The notes beneath the pieces were generated by a model. The model was given only the letters and a program-made list of their open reading frames with translations. It made no database searches and was not told where the DNA came from. From contig JAVTVJ010000070.1 in assembly GCA_034509425.1 (NCBI GenBank), forward strand, positions 4,464,001 to 4,528,000: a DNA stretch of 64,000 nt, read 5' to 3'. Below, piece by piece: positions 1 to 50,700 of the stretch. A program made the position numbers and the translations under genes. Source of the stretch: Eopsaltria australis. Lineage: Eukaryota > Chordata > Aves > Passeriformes > Petroicidae. Within the stretch, counting starts at the first letter, position 1, and each line of letters opens with the position of its first letter.

Positions 1-139
1 AGCTAATTAGGCTGCTGCCACTCTGTTGGGACAGCTAATTGGGAAACCTGAAAATGACGTGAATATATTGATTGTGGGCACTGGGGAGATTTCTGGATTT
101 CTAGTATTTATCTTCAGTTAAATGTCTTTCTCTATGTAG
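1..139 (+). other. L3MBTL3 intron, 3' end only
   Basis: This is the tail of an intron that begins left of the window. It ends in the pyrimidine-rich acceptor aatgtctttctctatgtag. Nothing else was seen. Confidence 0.85.
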
Positions 140-38075
<37,936 letters not shown>

Positions 38076-38640
38076 AGATAATGGAAAATGTGCACAAACC
38101 AGCTTTCTCCACTGGAGCTCATGTTTTATTCAAAGCACAAAGACTCACAAGAAATGTTGAGTAAGGGCTCTCAGAAAGGAAGAAACTTAAGTTCAGCACT
38201 GGTGGACTATTTATATTCTCCTGGAGCCAGTACACATCTGAATCCTTCTGGGAAGTGTTCAAGCTTTTGAGAAGGTACTCTGTAACAACCGAGTCAGCTG
38301 GTCTTATTTACCAAACTAATGGCGCTAATTCTCCACGGATGGTTAGGATCCCTAACTCTCCCTGGACATCAAGAAAACCTTCATTAATTATTTATGCTGT
38401 ATTATATAAGGGAACGTTAATATTTTCTAAGGATTCTTGACTTGTACTTCATGTACCCATTTTACTTTACAGAAGCTTTTACTTCATTTTATCAAAATAA
38501 AAACTGATCAGCCAAAAATTAGGCTACAGGTAGCCAGATGAGACTGTTACGGCTAATGTGTATTTGTGCCATAGTTTAAAAATGAAACACTTAATGTTAC
38601 ATATGTGACACTTTATGCTACAGCATATTACTTTACAGAT

Positions 38641-38646
38641 AATAAA
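38641..38646 (+). promoter_or_regulatory. Candidate proximal polyadenylation signal of L3MBTL3
   Basis: AATAAA is followed within 10-25 bases by tgtctgtttgcttgt, a plausible GU/U-rich downstream element. It would give a 3' UTR of about 0.6 kb. Confidence 0.45.
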
Positions 38647-38820
38647 ACTGTCTGTTTGCTTGTAACAAAACAAACCTTGTTGGGGTTGAAATTATAATGC
38701 TTTTTTGATAACTGAATGTTTTTACTTTTGCACGATTACAGAAAAGTTACGTGAGTTTTGCCACCAGCATCTTTAATGTATTTTATCAAAAGACCAGTAT
38801 AGAGAAGGCTGCAACTGAAA

Positions 38821-38826
38821 AATAAA
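38821..38826 (+). promoter_or_regulatory. Candidate polyadenylation signal of L3MBTL3
   Basis: AATAAA with the U-rich run gactttttgtttat about 20 bases downstream. It would give a 3' UTR of about 0.75 kb. Confidence 0.45.
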
Positions 38827-39808
38827 GTTTGACTTCATAGAAGACTTTTTGTTTATACTGCACAATAGAGTCCCAGCCATTTACATGGGAGCCTGCTACA
38901 GTCGTTCAGAACATGGAGGGAATATATGAATATTTTGAGGCAAGGAGATTAGCAGAAAAGAAATTACGTTAAATCGTGTCTGCACTTCCCAGTCTTCAGC
39001 ATAGTTACCACAACAATGGAGAAAACTGTGCTCAAGCTAGGACTGCTACCCTGGTTTCATATTCAACAGAGGTTTGTTTTCCAGTGGTAAGAGAATTGCT
39101 TTACCCACCACTTTCTAGCTGAAAACCCTGATTTGTAAATGAATAACGTGTAGGGGGAAAAGGCAAAGCACGAGGAAAAGGATACTTAAATGCTTGTTGT
39201 GCACCAACACGTCCTAGGTGTAAAATACATACAATTCGCTAGGTCATTAGCAGGCTGCAGATGTCACCAGCAGGTACTGAGGTGAGGAACCTCCTTTCTT
39301 GGAGGATTATTATCACGATTTGTCAGGGAAAGTCGCTGCACTTGGTATATATACGTGAGATGTAAACCAGATGCACTTTATATGGGAGAAAGCCTAGCTG
39401 CCTGTATACTGAGGAGTGTTCCAGAATGTTACTTTTGCAAGACAAGAGAGAAGAGCTGGATCAGGTTTTTTGTCAGCCCTCTGTTTAGTGCTGCAGTGGG
39501 CAGTTGCTCATCTGTAGAGTTGAGAACAAACAGAGCATTTCTGTCGTACAAAGCTGGGAGAATTTTGCATCTTCCCACAGATTTTGCTAGGCTTTTCTTT
39601 GGCTGGAGTTCTTAAGTTTTCACTCTCTATGTCCCTTCCAGATTGTGTAGGTGTCTGGTACCTGCCATAATATGAGGTGAAACAGGGTCAGTATTAAGTA
39701 AGTTGCATTGCTCTGTTAATTTCCTTCCATAGCATTGCATAAATAATATTTTTACATTTTGTTCAATATTTGTACATTCAAATTGCACTCTTATTGTACT
39801 ACAATACA

Positions 39809-39814
39809 AATAAA
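39809..39814 (+). promoter_or_regulatory. Candidate distal polyadenylation signal of L3MBTL3
   Basis: AATAAA followed at about 20 bases by tgttgcctttgtgtgtgcc, a strong GU-rich downstream element. It is the best-formed signal in the region and ends the transcript just before the solo LTR. A further AATAAA at 40003 is also possible. Confidence 0.5.
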
Positions 39815-40084
39815 ACCTGAACTGGAGCCTCTGTTGCCTTTGTGTGTGCCCAGGATTCTTGGATGAGCCCAGCTGCTCCTGATGGGTGTGGTGTGGAGTA
39901 ATTCCTCACTGTAGCTCAGTGTGGCCAGGAGTTGTGACTGCAAGTGCTGCTTTGCCTACACTGACATTTTTTGAACTGGTGGGAGTTTGGTCTCACTGTT
40001 TTAATAAAAAGCCGGTTTTTATTTGTAATTAATATAATGGGTCCTGGCTGCTGTTTGTATCACCAGGCACTTATCCAAAGCTGT

Positions 40085-40089
40085 GCACT
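40085..40089. repeat. Target-site duplication, left copy
   Basis: GCACT directly precedes the TG start of the LTR and is repeated exactly at 40664-40668. Confidence 0.85.
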
Positions 40090-40663
40090 TGTTGTGGGTT
40101 GACCCCAGCTAGGTGCTAGGTGCCCACTCAGTCACTCTATCAATCCCTCTCCCACTGGGAGAGGGGAGAGGATAATATTGAAAAAAAACTATCAGGGTAA
40201 GAAAAGGCAGTTTTATTACAGCGGGGAGAAAAATAGAACAAGCAAGCTGAGAGTTGCGCGCGCAAGAGCAGAGGGAAAAACAATCAATCTCTACTTCCCA
40301 TCAGCAGCGATGTCCGGACACTTTCTGGGAAGCAGGGCTTCAGCACGCATGACAGTTGTTCAAGGAGGCAAACATGGACCAGCCCTGAGTGCCTCCCCCT
40401 CCTCCTCTCTTCCTTCCCTTATATATCTGAGCTGATGTCATATGGTATGGAATATCCCTTTGGCTGACTGGGCTCAGCTGGCCTGCTGGTGTCCCCTCCC
40501 ACAATCTTGCCCCCCCCCAGTCCCCTTCAGTGGGGGAAGGAATGTCACAGGGACAGCACAGCTTGGCAGTAGCCAAAACACTGCTCTGTTATCAACACCA
40601 GCTACCAAAGCAAAGCACAGCAGTGTAAGGGCTGTGAGCTTTACCCCAGTCAGACCCAATACA
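40090..40663 (-). mobile_element. Solo LTR of an avian ERVL-like endogenous retrovirus
   Basis: This is a 574 bp element bounded by TG and CA with a perfect 5 bp duplication (GCACT) on each side. The order of blocks matches bird ERVL-type LTRs that I recall: on the minus strand tgtattgggtctgactgggg, a GATAACA block, gggatattccataccatatg, a TATA box (atatataagg, near 40419-40426) and AATAAA at 40212-40217, ending ggggtcaacccacaaca. Promoter and polyadenylation motifs in the right order set the strand as minus. No internal retroviral coding sequence is present, so it arose by recombination between two LTRs. The family name is an inference; the boundaries are read directly. Confidence 0.9.
40212..40217 (-). 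promoter_or_regulatory. Polyadenylation signal within the solo LTR
   Basis: TTTATT on the plus strand is AATAAA on the minus strand, about 120 bp from the LTR 3' end, where an LTR polyadenylation signal is expected. Confidence 0.6.
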
Positions 40664-40668
40664 GCACT
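40664..40668. repeat. Target-site duplication, right copy
   Basis: GCACT follows the CA-type end of the LTR and equals the copy at 40085-40089. Five bases fit ERVL-class integration. Confidence 0.85.
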
Positions 40669-41287
40669 GCCAGACAGTATCCCCTGGGATTTTCAGACAT
40701 GCAGAGGTTAACAATGGAGTGTTGGGGAAAAGAGAAAGCTGAGGAAGAAGAGAGGAGAGGGCTTCCACTCTGTGTGGGCAGACAGAGAGTCACCATGTGG
40801 AGAAAGCTGATTTGTTCCGGGGAACGAATTCGGAAAGAAAATGAGGCATTCCCTCTGCAGCACCAAAGCAGTGGTTAGCAATTTACATAGTAGCATCCCA
40901 GATAAGTCATTCTTGCTACTTTGAGAGCTCATCTTAGAATCCCTATTTAGTAAATTCAGGATTAATGTTAAAACAAAGCAAAATGTTTCATGCAAGAAGA
41001 ACACAGTAAAAAGTCATCATCCTGCATATTAAAAATCAGGCCCACCATTTTAAACCACAAAAATTATATTATATTAGGCTCTCAGCAATCATAATATTAT
41101 GAAGTAATGGTAATAAGTAAATGTTTAATTTGTGCCATTTCAAAACATTAACTGTATTACCGTCTATAGCAGCAAAGTGCTCGTGTTGGCTCACAGTATT
41201 TTTTAATTCTCTCAATCAGAATATCTGAATTTGTCAAATGCTCTATATAGAAAAATGATACACAACACATGAAGTAATCTAGAAATT
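40669..41287. other. Intergenic sequence between LTR and SAMD3 3' end
   Basis: About 0.6 kb of AT-rich sequence between the two convergent genes. No exon, repeat or RNA gene was recognised. Confidence 0.7.
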
Positions 41288-41293
41288 TTTATT
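41288..41293 (-). promoter_or_regulatory. Candidate polyadenylation signal of SAMD3
   Basis: TTTATT on the plus strand reads AATAAA on the minus strand, 171 bases past the SAMD3 stop codon. It is the nearest canonical signal downstream of the stop and would give a short 3' UTR. Confidence 0.5.
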
Positions 41294-41463
41294 ATCTCTA
41301 GACTGCTCTAAAATCTACATTTAAAATAATGAAACTGCTTGAGTTTTAGATTTTTTTAAAGTAGCTGGTACAATAAAAAAAGGCAGGCATACTAAACATA
41401 ACTTAAATGTATGTACACTTTCACTAGAAGGAACAGCACAAAAGGAATTATTTTGACAAAATA
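41294..41463 (-). other. SAMD3: SAMD3 3' UTR (probable)
   Basis: Sequence from the stop codon to the first canonical polyadenylation signal on the minus strand. Its true end is not visible in the sequence. Confidence 0.5.
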
Positions 41464-41781
41464 TCAAATGCTCCTCAGAGGAGTGCTGGGCGCACCATCA
41501 GATACTGAGTACTTGGGTGCCTCCAGCCCTGTCTTTACCGAGGTGGGCAGGGATGCTCGGTTCCTCACCTCAAAGACCAGGGACTCCAGGAAGTTCAGTG
41601 TCCTGTGGATTCTCTTTGGGCATGGGATATCAAACACATGAAATGCAGCCACCAGCGCCGCCAGAGCCGTGGTGCAGTCATCGAGCTGGGCTAACTCTTC
41701 CCTTTCTATGTACAGGGCAAACTCGCATGAATTCACATTGAAGGGATTTTTCACTTCCAACACTGGTGTCACTGCCTTTAC
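41464..41781 (-). CDS. SAMD3: SAMD3 terminal coding exon with stop
   Basis: The acceptor is tttttttaaatttag. It reads VKAVTPVLEVKNPFNVNSCE, FALYIEREELAQLDDCTTAL, AALVAAFHVFDIPCPKRIHR and TLNFLESLVFEV, then a poorly conserved tail ending PLRSI and TGA (41464-41466). The core matches human SAMD3 strongly. The last 35 or so residues are lineage-specific. Confidence 0.94.
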   Translation of the reverse strand, partial: VKAVTPVLEVKNPFNVNSCEFALYIEREELAQLDDCTTALAALVAAFHVFDIPCPKRIHRTLNFLESLVFEVRNRASLPTSVKTGLEAPKYSVSDGAPSTPLRSI

Positions 41782-44700
41782 CTAAATTTAAAAAAAGGGT
41801 ATTTCAAATGATGCCACAGCATTACTATGGTGAACAGAACAGAGAATTAAGTAAGCCTGATAACACTGCTTTCAAGTTAGGTAGTATTTCTATGAGTATT
41901 TCTACTCAAAAGGTACGCTAATGTCATCTCTTCCCAGGAACTAAGCTGAGCCTCCAAAAGGCCATACGATGTGCCTGCAGAGGTGATAAAAGGAAGAGAG
42001 ACCAAGGGTGCTGGTGATCTGCCTCCTACCTCCTCGTTCACTGCAACAAACAGACTGGAATCATCTCCAAAGACCTCAGGCAGGAGTAAACATGCAGCAG
42101 TCATTTTCATATCTGTCAAAGGCAAGGATATCTACTAAATTACAGATGAAAACTTCCTGGCACTGCAGTATCATCCTGGAAAAACAGATTGCAGCCTGTG
42201 TAATAGTTAACAGCTCAGTAGTGGAGCTGTTGTTCAGTCTACTTTGAAGAGTAGTTTGTACTACAGTCAATATTTAGGCGCCTCAGCTGGTAATGGACAT
42301 TAGTGTCCAAATAATTAATGGAACTTTGCTTTTCAATATTATTATTCAATTTTCCTCATAATAAATAAGTTGGCCTTTAGGTTGCTTTTAGGAGTTTGTG
42401 AGCTGAGTAGTCTTCCTGCCCCTACTGCCCTTCCGCAAACTCCTCTCTCCCCAGTAAACTGGATGTCCAGTGAGTCCAGTTGCCAGAGGACACTGCTTTG
42501 AAGGCTGCAGTACAAGCTGGTGCCATAGAACCTCCTGGCACCTGGTACCTGCTGTCCCTCTGGTTCAGCTGTTATTGACTGTAATGCCTTTTTTGGAGGT
42601 CAGGCTCCTGGTGTCATGTGCTTCACTGAACTTACCTTGCCATGCATTTTTTATCTAGGTGCCTGGTCAAGCTGTTTATGAGAGAAAGTGAGTCTAAGGA
42701 GCACTTCTTAGAGAGCTAAGCTTGGGCATAGGCAGCAGCAGCTGGGGAAGAATAGCAATTCAGAGTGACTGCTTGAAAAGTTTTTCCCTGCAGCACCACA
42801 CTCCCCAGACTTCTCAGACTGAAAGAAGCTGAGTATCAGCAGATGTTTGCTCCTCCACAGCCAGTGAGCCAAACACGTTGAGGTACGTAGACCTCACCAG
42901 TCTGTGCCCTTTTTCCTGCAATGTGTCTCTGCAGAGATGAGGTGCCTGAAATGGTTAGTGGGAAATACTTCTTTAATTTTAATGGGAAACTCGCTTTCTA
43001 AAGGAAATAGTGTCTTTTTTATGGGGCTATTTCTAAAGCAGAAAATTAGTTTTCTGTGGGTATTATTAGAAAATAATAAGCACTCATGTATCTAGAAACA
43101 CATATTTCTGCTCATCTAGCAATACTTATTTTAAGGTAATTACTTATTTTATCAAATCAGCAGCCTTTTATTCAGTGGAAAAAATGTTTCAATACTTGAC
43201 TGACTTAATTTTTCCTTCTAATTTAGTAGCTTTTATTCTCAGTGCTTCACCATCACTATATATTTTCAAAGAAACCATAACATCTTTGAAATGTGTTTGC
43301 AGTACAATTGAAACTAGTTTAGTTACATAAGTAAGAACAATTAGCTACAACAAAAATTTGACATTCAGCGCTTAGGAAATTTGTACTGACATTTCAGAAC
43401 GTCTTCCTCTGTGTGCTGCTTCAGATTTTCTTGCAGCATAATGTTAATTGGATTATTCCTCACCACATACAGGGACAATATGTTTTCTGAATAACTCTCC
43501 AAAATCTCAACTGTTTTCTTATAAATGTCCATGTGTGTGAGAAGCTGGAACTCCCTAAAAAGCTAAAAGAAAAACAAATATTTGATATTGCAAACCTCAA
43601 AACCAAAACTGTAAACAATGCATGCACTTTGAAGACAGGATAAAACTAGCTCAGTTAAATAGGATTATAAACTTGAGAGGGTGATTTCATTTCTTTTCAA
43701 AGCAGGGGAGGAATTCATCAAGTAACACCAAACAGTAACACTGGTGGTGTGTGTGGCACCTTTAACTCAGAACTGAACTGGTGAACCTTTCAAAATGGGA
43801 TTAGCTGCAAAAATATGAGTTAGATTAAAGAGAACATTGCTGATAGATTCTTCAGTGGAAATATCCCATAAAATACATGCCTGCAGATGTACCACATCTA
43901 TAACACAGAATTCAATGTCATTATTAAAAATAGCTCTGTTACCTGATAAGGGCATCTTAAGAAAGGAAATAGTCTAAGAACATCTTTTAGAGGTGCCTTA
44001 CTGCTGATCATCTTTCTCCGTATTTCTATTGTCACATTCATTTTGTTATCCACTTCTTCCCAGTTCTTCTGAGTTTTCATGTATTCTTGATTAAGCCACT
44101 TAATATGTAAATCCATTGTACTGCCTTTAAAATTAGCAGATTCTTCCTATGAAGAAATTAAGGACAGAATTGTAGCAAATCAGCCTTTTCATCTGATTAT
44201 TTAGCTTTTTTAGCTCGTGTCATTTGATGTGACCTCTGTGATTTGAGTGTAGTCAAGCTCAACAGAAAGGGTAGTATGGTTTCAGTTCCAGCTCTCTGAA
44301 CTCACCCTCATATCCTAATAGTTACACTAAGGTCTGTTTTCATATAAAACTATACCTGTCAGCCAAGTCCCCCAAGCTCAAATTGCATATTTGAGGCTAT
44401 ACATGAAATTCGTGTTCCTGTGTCTGGTTTGTCTCATTGTGGTTTATTGGAAGTGAGTAGTCAGTTCTAATGACAACTCAGCATTTAGCAATATTAACCC
44501 TGTATTACCAAGAGAAATAGTATTTTCCTATTACCCATACAGATCCTAAAAGCAGGACAACTAAATTTCACATTTATGCAGCTGGAATTTTTACCCCCAC
44601 TAAGAAAACTCTTATTGAAAACCATTACTTGAGCAGTTTGACTATTAGTGTTTCCAAAAAGTATTTTTGTACTTGAGGATAGTTAACAACCTTCCTCAAA

Positions 44701-47700
44701 ATTGTTCTTATTGTCCCTTACGTAATTCCAAAGCCAGTAATTACTAACAGGAGGGGTGGCTATCCAAAGCAGTACACCAACAGGAGTAGCCTGAGTTTGT
44801 GTAGCTTATCCATCAGTGGATGCAGTGAATTTGCTCACTGAAACAAGCTGAGGGGACATAGAGATGCACAATTGGTGCAGTTACCATCCTCAGGCTGTGC
44901 TGCCGCTGGCTTTTCCTGTCTGTATTGTCACTGGTGCAGCTGTCACTACACATAAGGGTGGCCTATGGGTCAATGCCAGAGAGACTTGAGACACTTTATA
45001 AGGTTCCCCAGAACATTTCCGACACAGAGATGTGAAACACACAACATCCCAAACCACTTTGCAGTGCTTTGCACGTGCCATTAAACTTTCCAGTTTAATT
45101 AACAATCTTGTTTAAAACCATGCATGTGATATTCCAAGAATGGTTGCACAAGTGAAAAACCTGTCAGTCTCCTAGTATTTATCCATAGATCCCAATAGAC
45201 ATTGGTATCTCAGAAGAAAATAAGCTCTGCATGCAGGACAGATACCTAATGTGACCCCTGCAGGTACTCTCTGGCCCTTGCTAGGGTTCTGCATTAGCAC
45301 AGTCCACACTCTTTATAATAGAGGATTTCAGTCTTCATTGTGTTACAACAGTAATGTTTGTTTGTGACCAGCTTGTGTAGGCATTCCTGGCCTCCTCCTC
45401 AGTGACAGGAGCAGAGGTGGGGAATCAGACAACTCAGTACCATACCCTCCCCTACCTGCCTGGGAAGGGTGCTGGGGAAAAGTATAACTGATGAGTGTAT
45501 GGTGATATTTCCCATGAGTTCTGTCAAGACTTCACTACACTGGGGTTTGTGGACTCCCAAACTTTATATTTAATAGCTTTCAGTATTTATAGTTATATAG
45601 CCTTCAGTACATTTCTTTCTCCTTCAATTATTTCTCCCAGTCACTTTTCCAACTCTCATAAAAGCATACCTTCCACAAAATCCTGCCTTAAATTTGGCAG
45701 TTTAACTATACACTGTCAGAGGAAATGCATTTTTTTTTCTCCTGCCACCTCTGCCTTCTAATTGTCATACTGGATTCAAAACCTATTCACCATCTCCTTG
45801 CCACTGTAGTTTTATAGATGTGTCATATTGTGTCCTCAGCCATCTCTTTTCCAGCCAAGACCGTCCTAAGCTATTTAATCATTTCACGTATGAAAGCTTG
45901 TCCATACTTTCATTTATTCTTGTTACTGTCTTTGCATGTTTTCTAAATTCACTGTAGTCTTTATTAAATGAGTGCAATATAACTTCAAGTACTTATTGAG
46001 ATACTGGGACACCACAGGGGCATACAGTGGAACAATGCATTGCCTTTTGTTCCTTTCTTAAATAATTCTGAATAATCAGCATATTTTTTTACTGCTGCTT
46101 AGCATTGTGCCTAATATTCTTTGGTCTGATATAAAGATACAATGGTACTAACAAGCTCAAAGCCCATCACTATAAGTGTTGTTAGGACTGGGTTTTCTCT
46201 TTGTGCCTTATTTTTCATCTATCAGAACTGAATTTTATCTGCTGGGCTTTTTTCCCCTGGAACTCAGTAGCATGGGGTCCTTCTGCAGTTCTTCAGTCTT
46301 TGTCTTTAGTAGCCTTGGTAGCATCACAAAGTGTAATCTGCCAACTCCTCTACTTTTTCCATGTCATTTAGAAATATACTGAACTGCTTAAACTAAGCAT
46401 TCATAATCTTTTCCACTGTAAACCCGAACTATTTCTGCATAGCCTTGTTGGTTCTATCTTTTAACTGCTTATCCATTCAAGGACCTTCCTGTTTATCCCC
46501 TCAGATTATATCCTTAAGAGCCTTTGAAAGGCATGTGCTAAAATATCTTCTGAATTTAAAGTAAACTATATCAGCTGGATTGCCTGTGTCCTCAGGGTTG
46601 TTGAATACTTCAAAGAACTAATGAATTTGTGAAGAATTATGTCTGTTTACCAAAACTTTGTTGATTCCTTCCTAATGTGTTCATCTCTTGGGTCTGTATT
46701 ACAGTTCTTGCCAACTTGGCCAGTGAAGACAGAAGGTTTCTTGGTCCATATGTTCTCTAGCTCTCTCCTGAAACTCTAGAAACTGGCATCAAATTACCTA
46801 CCTCCAATTATATCATGTTTCATGAGAAAAATTGTACATCACAATTATAAAATTACCTGGTTTATCCTTAGACACAACTGAAAATTTTGCACAAGTACTT
46901 AATCCTGGAAATGTATTACTGCTCATTTTAGTGAATTATTCTGTAATGCCTTTACTGACATGCCAGTCTGAGACAGATGCCCTGATGCTGCCCATGAAAA
47001 ATGCCATGTCCCAGTAATGTGATCATCTGAACCCATCTACTGAGAATCCTTGCAAAATCTATCTAGTTTTTCTGGTATGTCTTAATATTCTGCCAGCCTT
47101 TCTGTACCTAGAGAGTGCACCTTGAGCACTCGTGTCCCTTAGCAGCCTCAGGTTTATTGCTTCTCACCCTGGGTGGGAGAGCCTTTATAACCAGTACAGA
47201 AAAGGTAGAAAACCAGAAAAAGAATTCTGTGTAAATCTCTATCAGATCGCTCACAGTCATCAGAGTTTTGTTTTGCTGATGGTGTGTCATCTCTGCAAGC
47301 TTCCTGCATCAGCCTTTGATGGTTTCTGGTATGTAATTTTTATTAGTTACTATTGTGAATACTGTCCTAGTAGTCACATCTTCCCATCTGGGTCATTCAG
47401 CTATTCCTTAACCCGTTAGTTTTCCCTTAAGTTGGACTGGCTGTCCCTTGCTTCACTGTGACCACTGCTCAGAACCAAGGGATGGCCCATTCTTGTCAGT
47501 CTCAAGATGCCCATGCTATCTCACACATGCAGACTTGGGCAGTTGTTGGGGCTTTTTAAACTACATTGATTTTTTTTATGCTGTATAAGAGCTCGCTTGA
47601 AATCTCTGACTCCAAACAGGTATTTCACTACTGGTTTCTCCCGTGGGTCTGCTTTGAGGCCTCCTGTCCATAAAGCAGGAACTTCTTCAGCCAGCTGATG

Positions 47701-50700
47701 TGAGCATGGTGGCTCATTCCCTGTGGGCCTGTCCCCTTAAGTGTCCTATTTGCAGAGACAAGAAAGCAAAAGAACTCGACCCAGTGTGCTGTAATCACAG
47801 ACTGACCGACTGACTGGGTTGCTTAGAAACAAACACTGAGGAGAAGTTGTGACCTTTACGCCAGCTTCTCTCCAGCCCCCTTGCCAAGCCAAACACTCCT
47901 TGGTTTAATGGACTTTCCCTGTGGTCAGCTCTGTCCTTCAGAGCTAGTTTAGCTAATGACATTATTAATTACTTAAAGGAGACCATTTTACATTTTCATC
48001 AGTGGCAATGGCACACTACCAATATGGCAGTAGCATAAGGAAGAATTGCTGTCATATCTGTTTATTAGGGGGAAAAAACAGCAGTGGAAGGCCAAACTTT
48101 GTAGTGTAAATAATCTATTACCTGGGAGTAACACAAGCAGAAGTCAGTGTTAGAATTGGTTTCCTTGCAATGTTTACCTGTCTTAGAGGAATGACTATCT
48201 GTAATATTTTGTCTGGCCAGATTTTGAATTGTGTCACCAGTAACATCCATTTCAGTTGCAACAATAAGAATGTTAACTGGTGATATTTAATTATTTTTGT
48301 ATCCAGAACTTTGTCTTGTTTAGCAATGTACATTCTTAGGAAATCCTTTACATTATAAACTTTCTTTTTAAACAATAAAATTTTGATTTAAAAAAAAATT
48401 CTGGAACAAATGAGAATTTATCTCAGTGTCTTTAAATAAGAAGCTGCCTTATCATCACAATCTCGTGAGAAGTGCAGCAGAACAGAGAAAAAAGGCAAAA
48501 GGATATGGAAAGGAAGTTAATGAGGCAAGCAGAGGATACCCAGTACCTGTCTGTCAGAGTAACCTAGCCCTAGCCTGCAGGATGGTCCTGTCAAGGCTCC
48601 TACTCCTTCTGTTGGATTCACACTCAAAGGGTGACAGCAGCAGGGAGCCCATCCCTTAGTGCCCCTGCCTGCAAACACTCTTGACTTCTTGGCATCTCAG
48701 GTATCTGTGACTGAAGACACCAACTCTAGGAGCCACAGAGGTTGTAAGGCTCTTTTCCTACATTCCAGATGCCTTTTGGCTATGACTCCCCACCTGACAT
48801 TCACGGTTCTACTTGGAACCATAAACAAGTAGATTGTGTTAAAATGCTCACATTAAAGCAAGAAAACATACAAACATAAAACTACTAAACTCCAAACTCA
48901 TATTTCCTCCCATCTCCTGAAGCAAGAGAGTAGCCATTTAATTGGAGATGTACTTCTATGAAACAGTGTCACAACCAAGGCAGTGAAACTGCTACATGAC
49001 TTTTCAAGGAGGAGGGGAGCAATTCTTATGCATGATGTGATCTCCAAGGTCTAAGCTTTCAGCTACTACTGTTGAAAGCGAGCGTCATAAATCGCAAAGG
49101 ACATGAATGTCAACACTAAAGTAACACAACTGCCTAATCACAGAGTGATGAAAGCGCCTCTGGTGTGGACAGCAGACACCTCCTGCTCTTTACATGGGTT
49201 TACACCAATTCCTGAATGGTAAATGCAGCCTAACTGTTGCTAAGGACAAAGATTGAGATCTCTTTTTTGAAGAATGCCAACAGGACCTACTGGCTCCTCA
49301 GTCTGAGAGAGTGAATTCAGATAGGAGCAGTGGAGTTAAGGCACCACTGCATGCTGTCAGTCTGCTCACTGCCAAACAGTGATCCAGGTTCCTCACCTGG
49401 GATGCTCTGGGAATATTTCTTTGTGGCAACTCCTTTGGATGGAGACTAATCTGCTTGCTGGAAAGCAGTGTAAAAAGCATGTGATGGTAATGAGAACCAT
49501 CTCCTGGAATGGCAGTGCTGTGCACACAGGTGCAGTGGCCAGCACTAAGTGGGAGGTCCTTTTACACCATACATTGGGACTGAGATGCTGATGGGTAGTA
49601 GTGTTCATGCAGCCATTGTCTTTCATTATTATTGCTCTTGTGAAAAGCACATTTCAAGTTTTCCTTGCTAGATGACAATGCATATTCCAAGTCTTGTTAT
49701 AGCTAAGAGCATGGCTGCTGCTAACACTCCTTAACTGCTGAGTCTACCTGCATCAGCTAGCATCAATGCTCAAGGTACTTACACAAGAAAGCCTGACAGT
49801 ATTTAGGGCCCTTGTTTCAAATAATCTTTTCCATTCATTGGCTTTTATAACTTCTTCAGGGCAAGAAACAGCTTTCAGAGTTACTTAAGTGAGCATAATC
49901 TGAATCTTGTGTCTTGATTTTTGAGTACTGAAAAGTGAGTCTTGCTATTTTGGAACACATACAGACACGAGGCATCATATAAGCACAGTGTATAGAACAG
50001 TTATTGTTACCACTATTGTAAGGGACAGTCCTTTTTTCTGTGGTGGCAATCCAGTTCAATGGAATGATATTTACTATGATGAACATTGGGGCATTTTCTA
50101 TCAGGAGGAGTGATCAAAACAGACAATGACAATTAGAAAGTGAAGATATGTTAAAAAAAAACAAACCCCACAATACTGGAAAAAGTACGAATCTAAAAAG
50201 CAGGCTATAAGCTGGACACTGCTCAAGATCTATCTTCTTCTGGATGGTGGGAGAGAATTGACAAGGCATCACAACTGTGTCCAACCTCTCACATCCAAAC
50301 ACTGAACACAAAGACAGGATGGACAGGCTGCTTTCAAGCAGAAAGAGCATGTAATCATCAGCAGGATCCACACTGACTTGTGCTCCAATGAGATGTTTAA
50401 TTAAGGCAGGCTTTGCTTTAATTGCACATAATTACCCTTTTGAGCCAAGCAGGCAACTTCAGAGCTAGATTTACACAGCAGTGCTAACCAAAACCTTTCA
50501 AAGTCACATAAGTCAGTCTATTTCTGACCACAACAAGTGCCTTCTGATTTTGTAAGCTGCATAAGCAAAATGAGAGAAATCTGTTTTCCTCTACCAAGGG
50601 ACAACCTGTACTTGACAATTTAACTCACAGAACAATGGAGACTCTGGCTGACACAAATAAGAAGGTGAAGTGCAAGATGTATACTGGGGATTTCTGTTTA

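Larger units (their letters stand above)
38076..39840 (+). other. L3MBTL3: L3MBTL3 3' UTR (probable extent)
   Basis: Sequence after the stop codon holds AATAAA at 38496, 38641, 38821 and 39809. The exact transcript ends cannot be read from sequence; the 39809 signal, with a GT-rich stretch just downstream, is the most likely long form. Confidence 0.6.
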
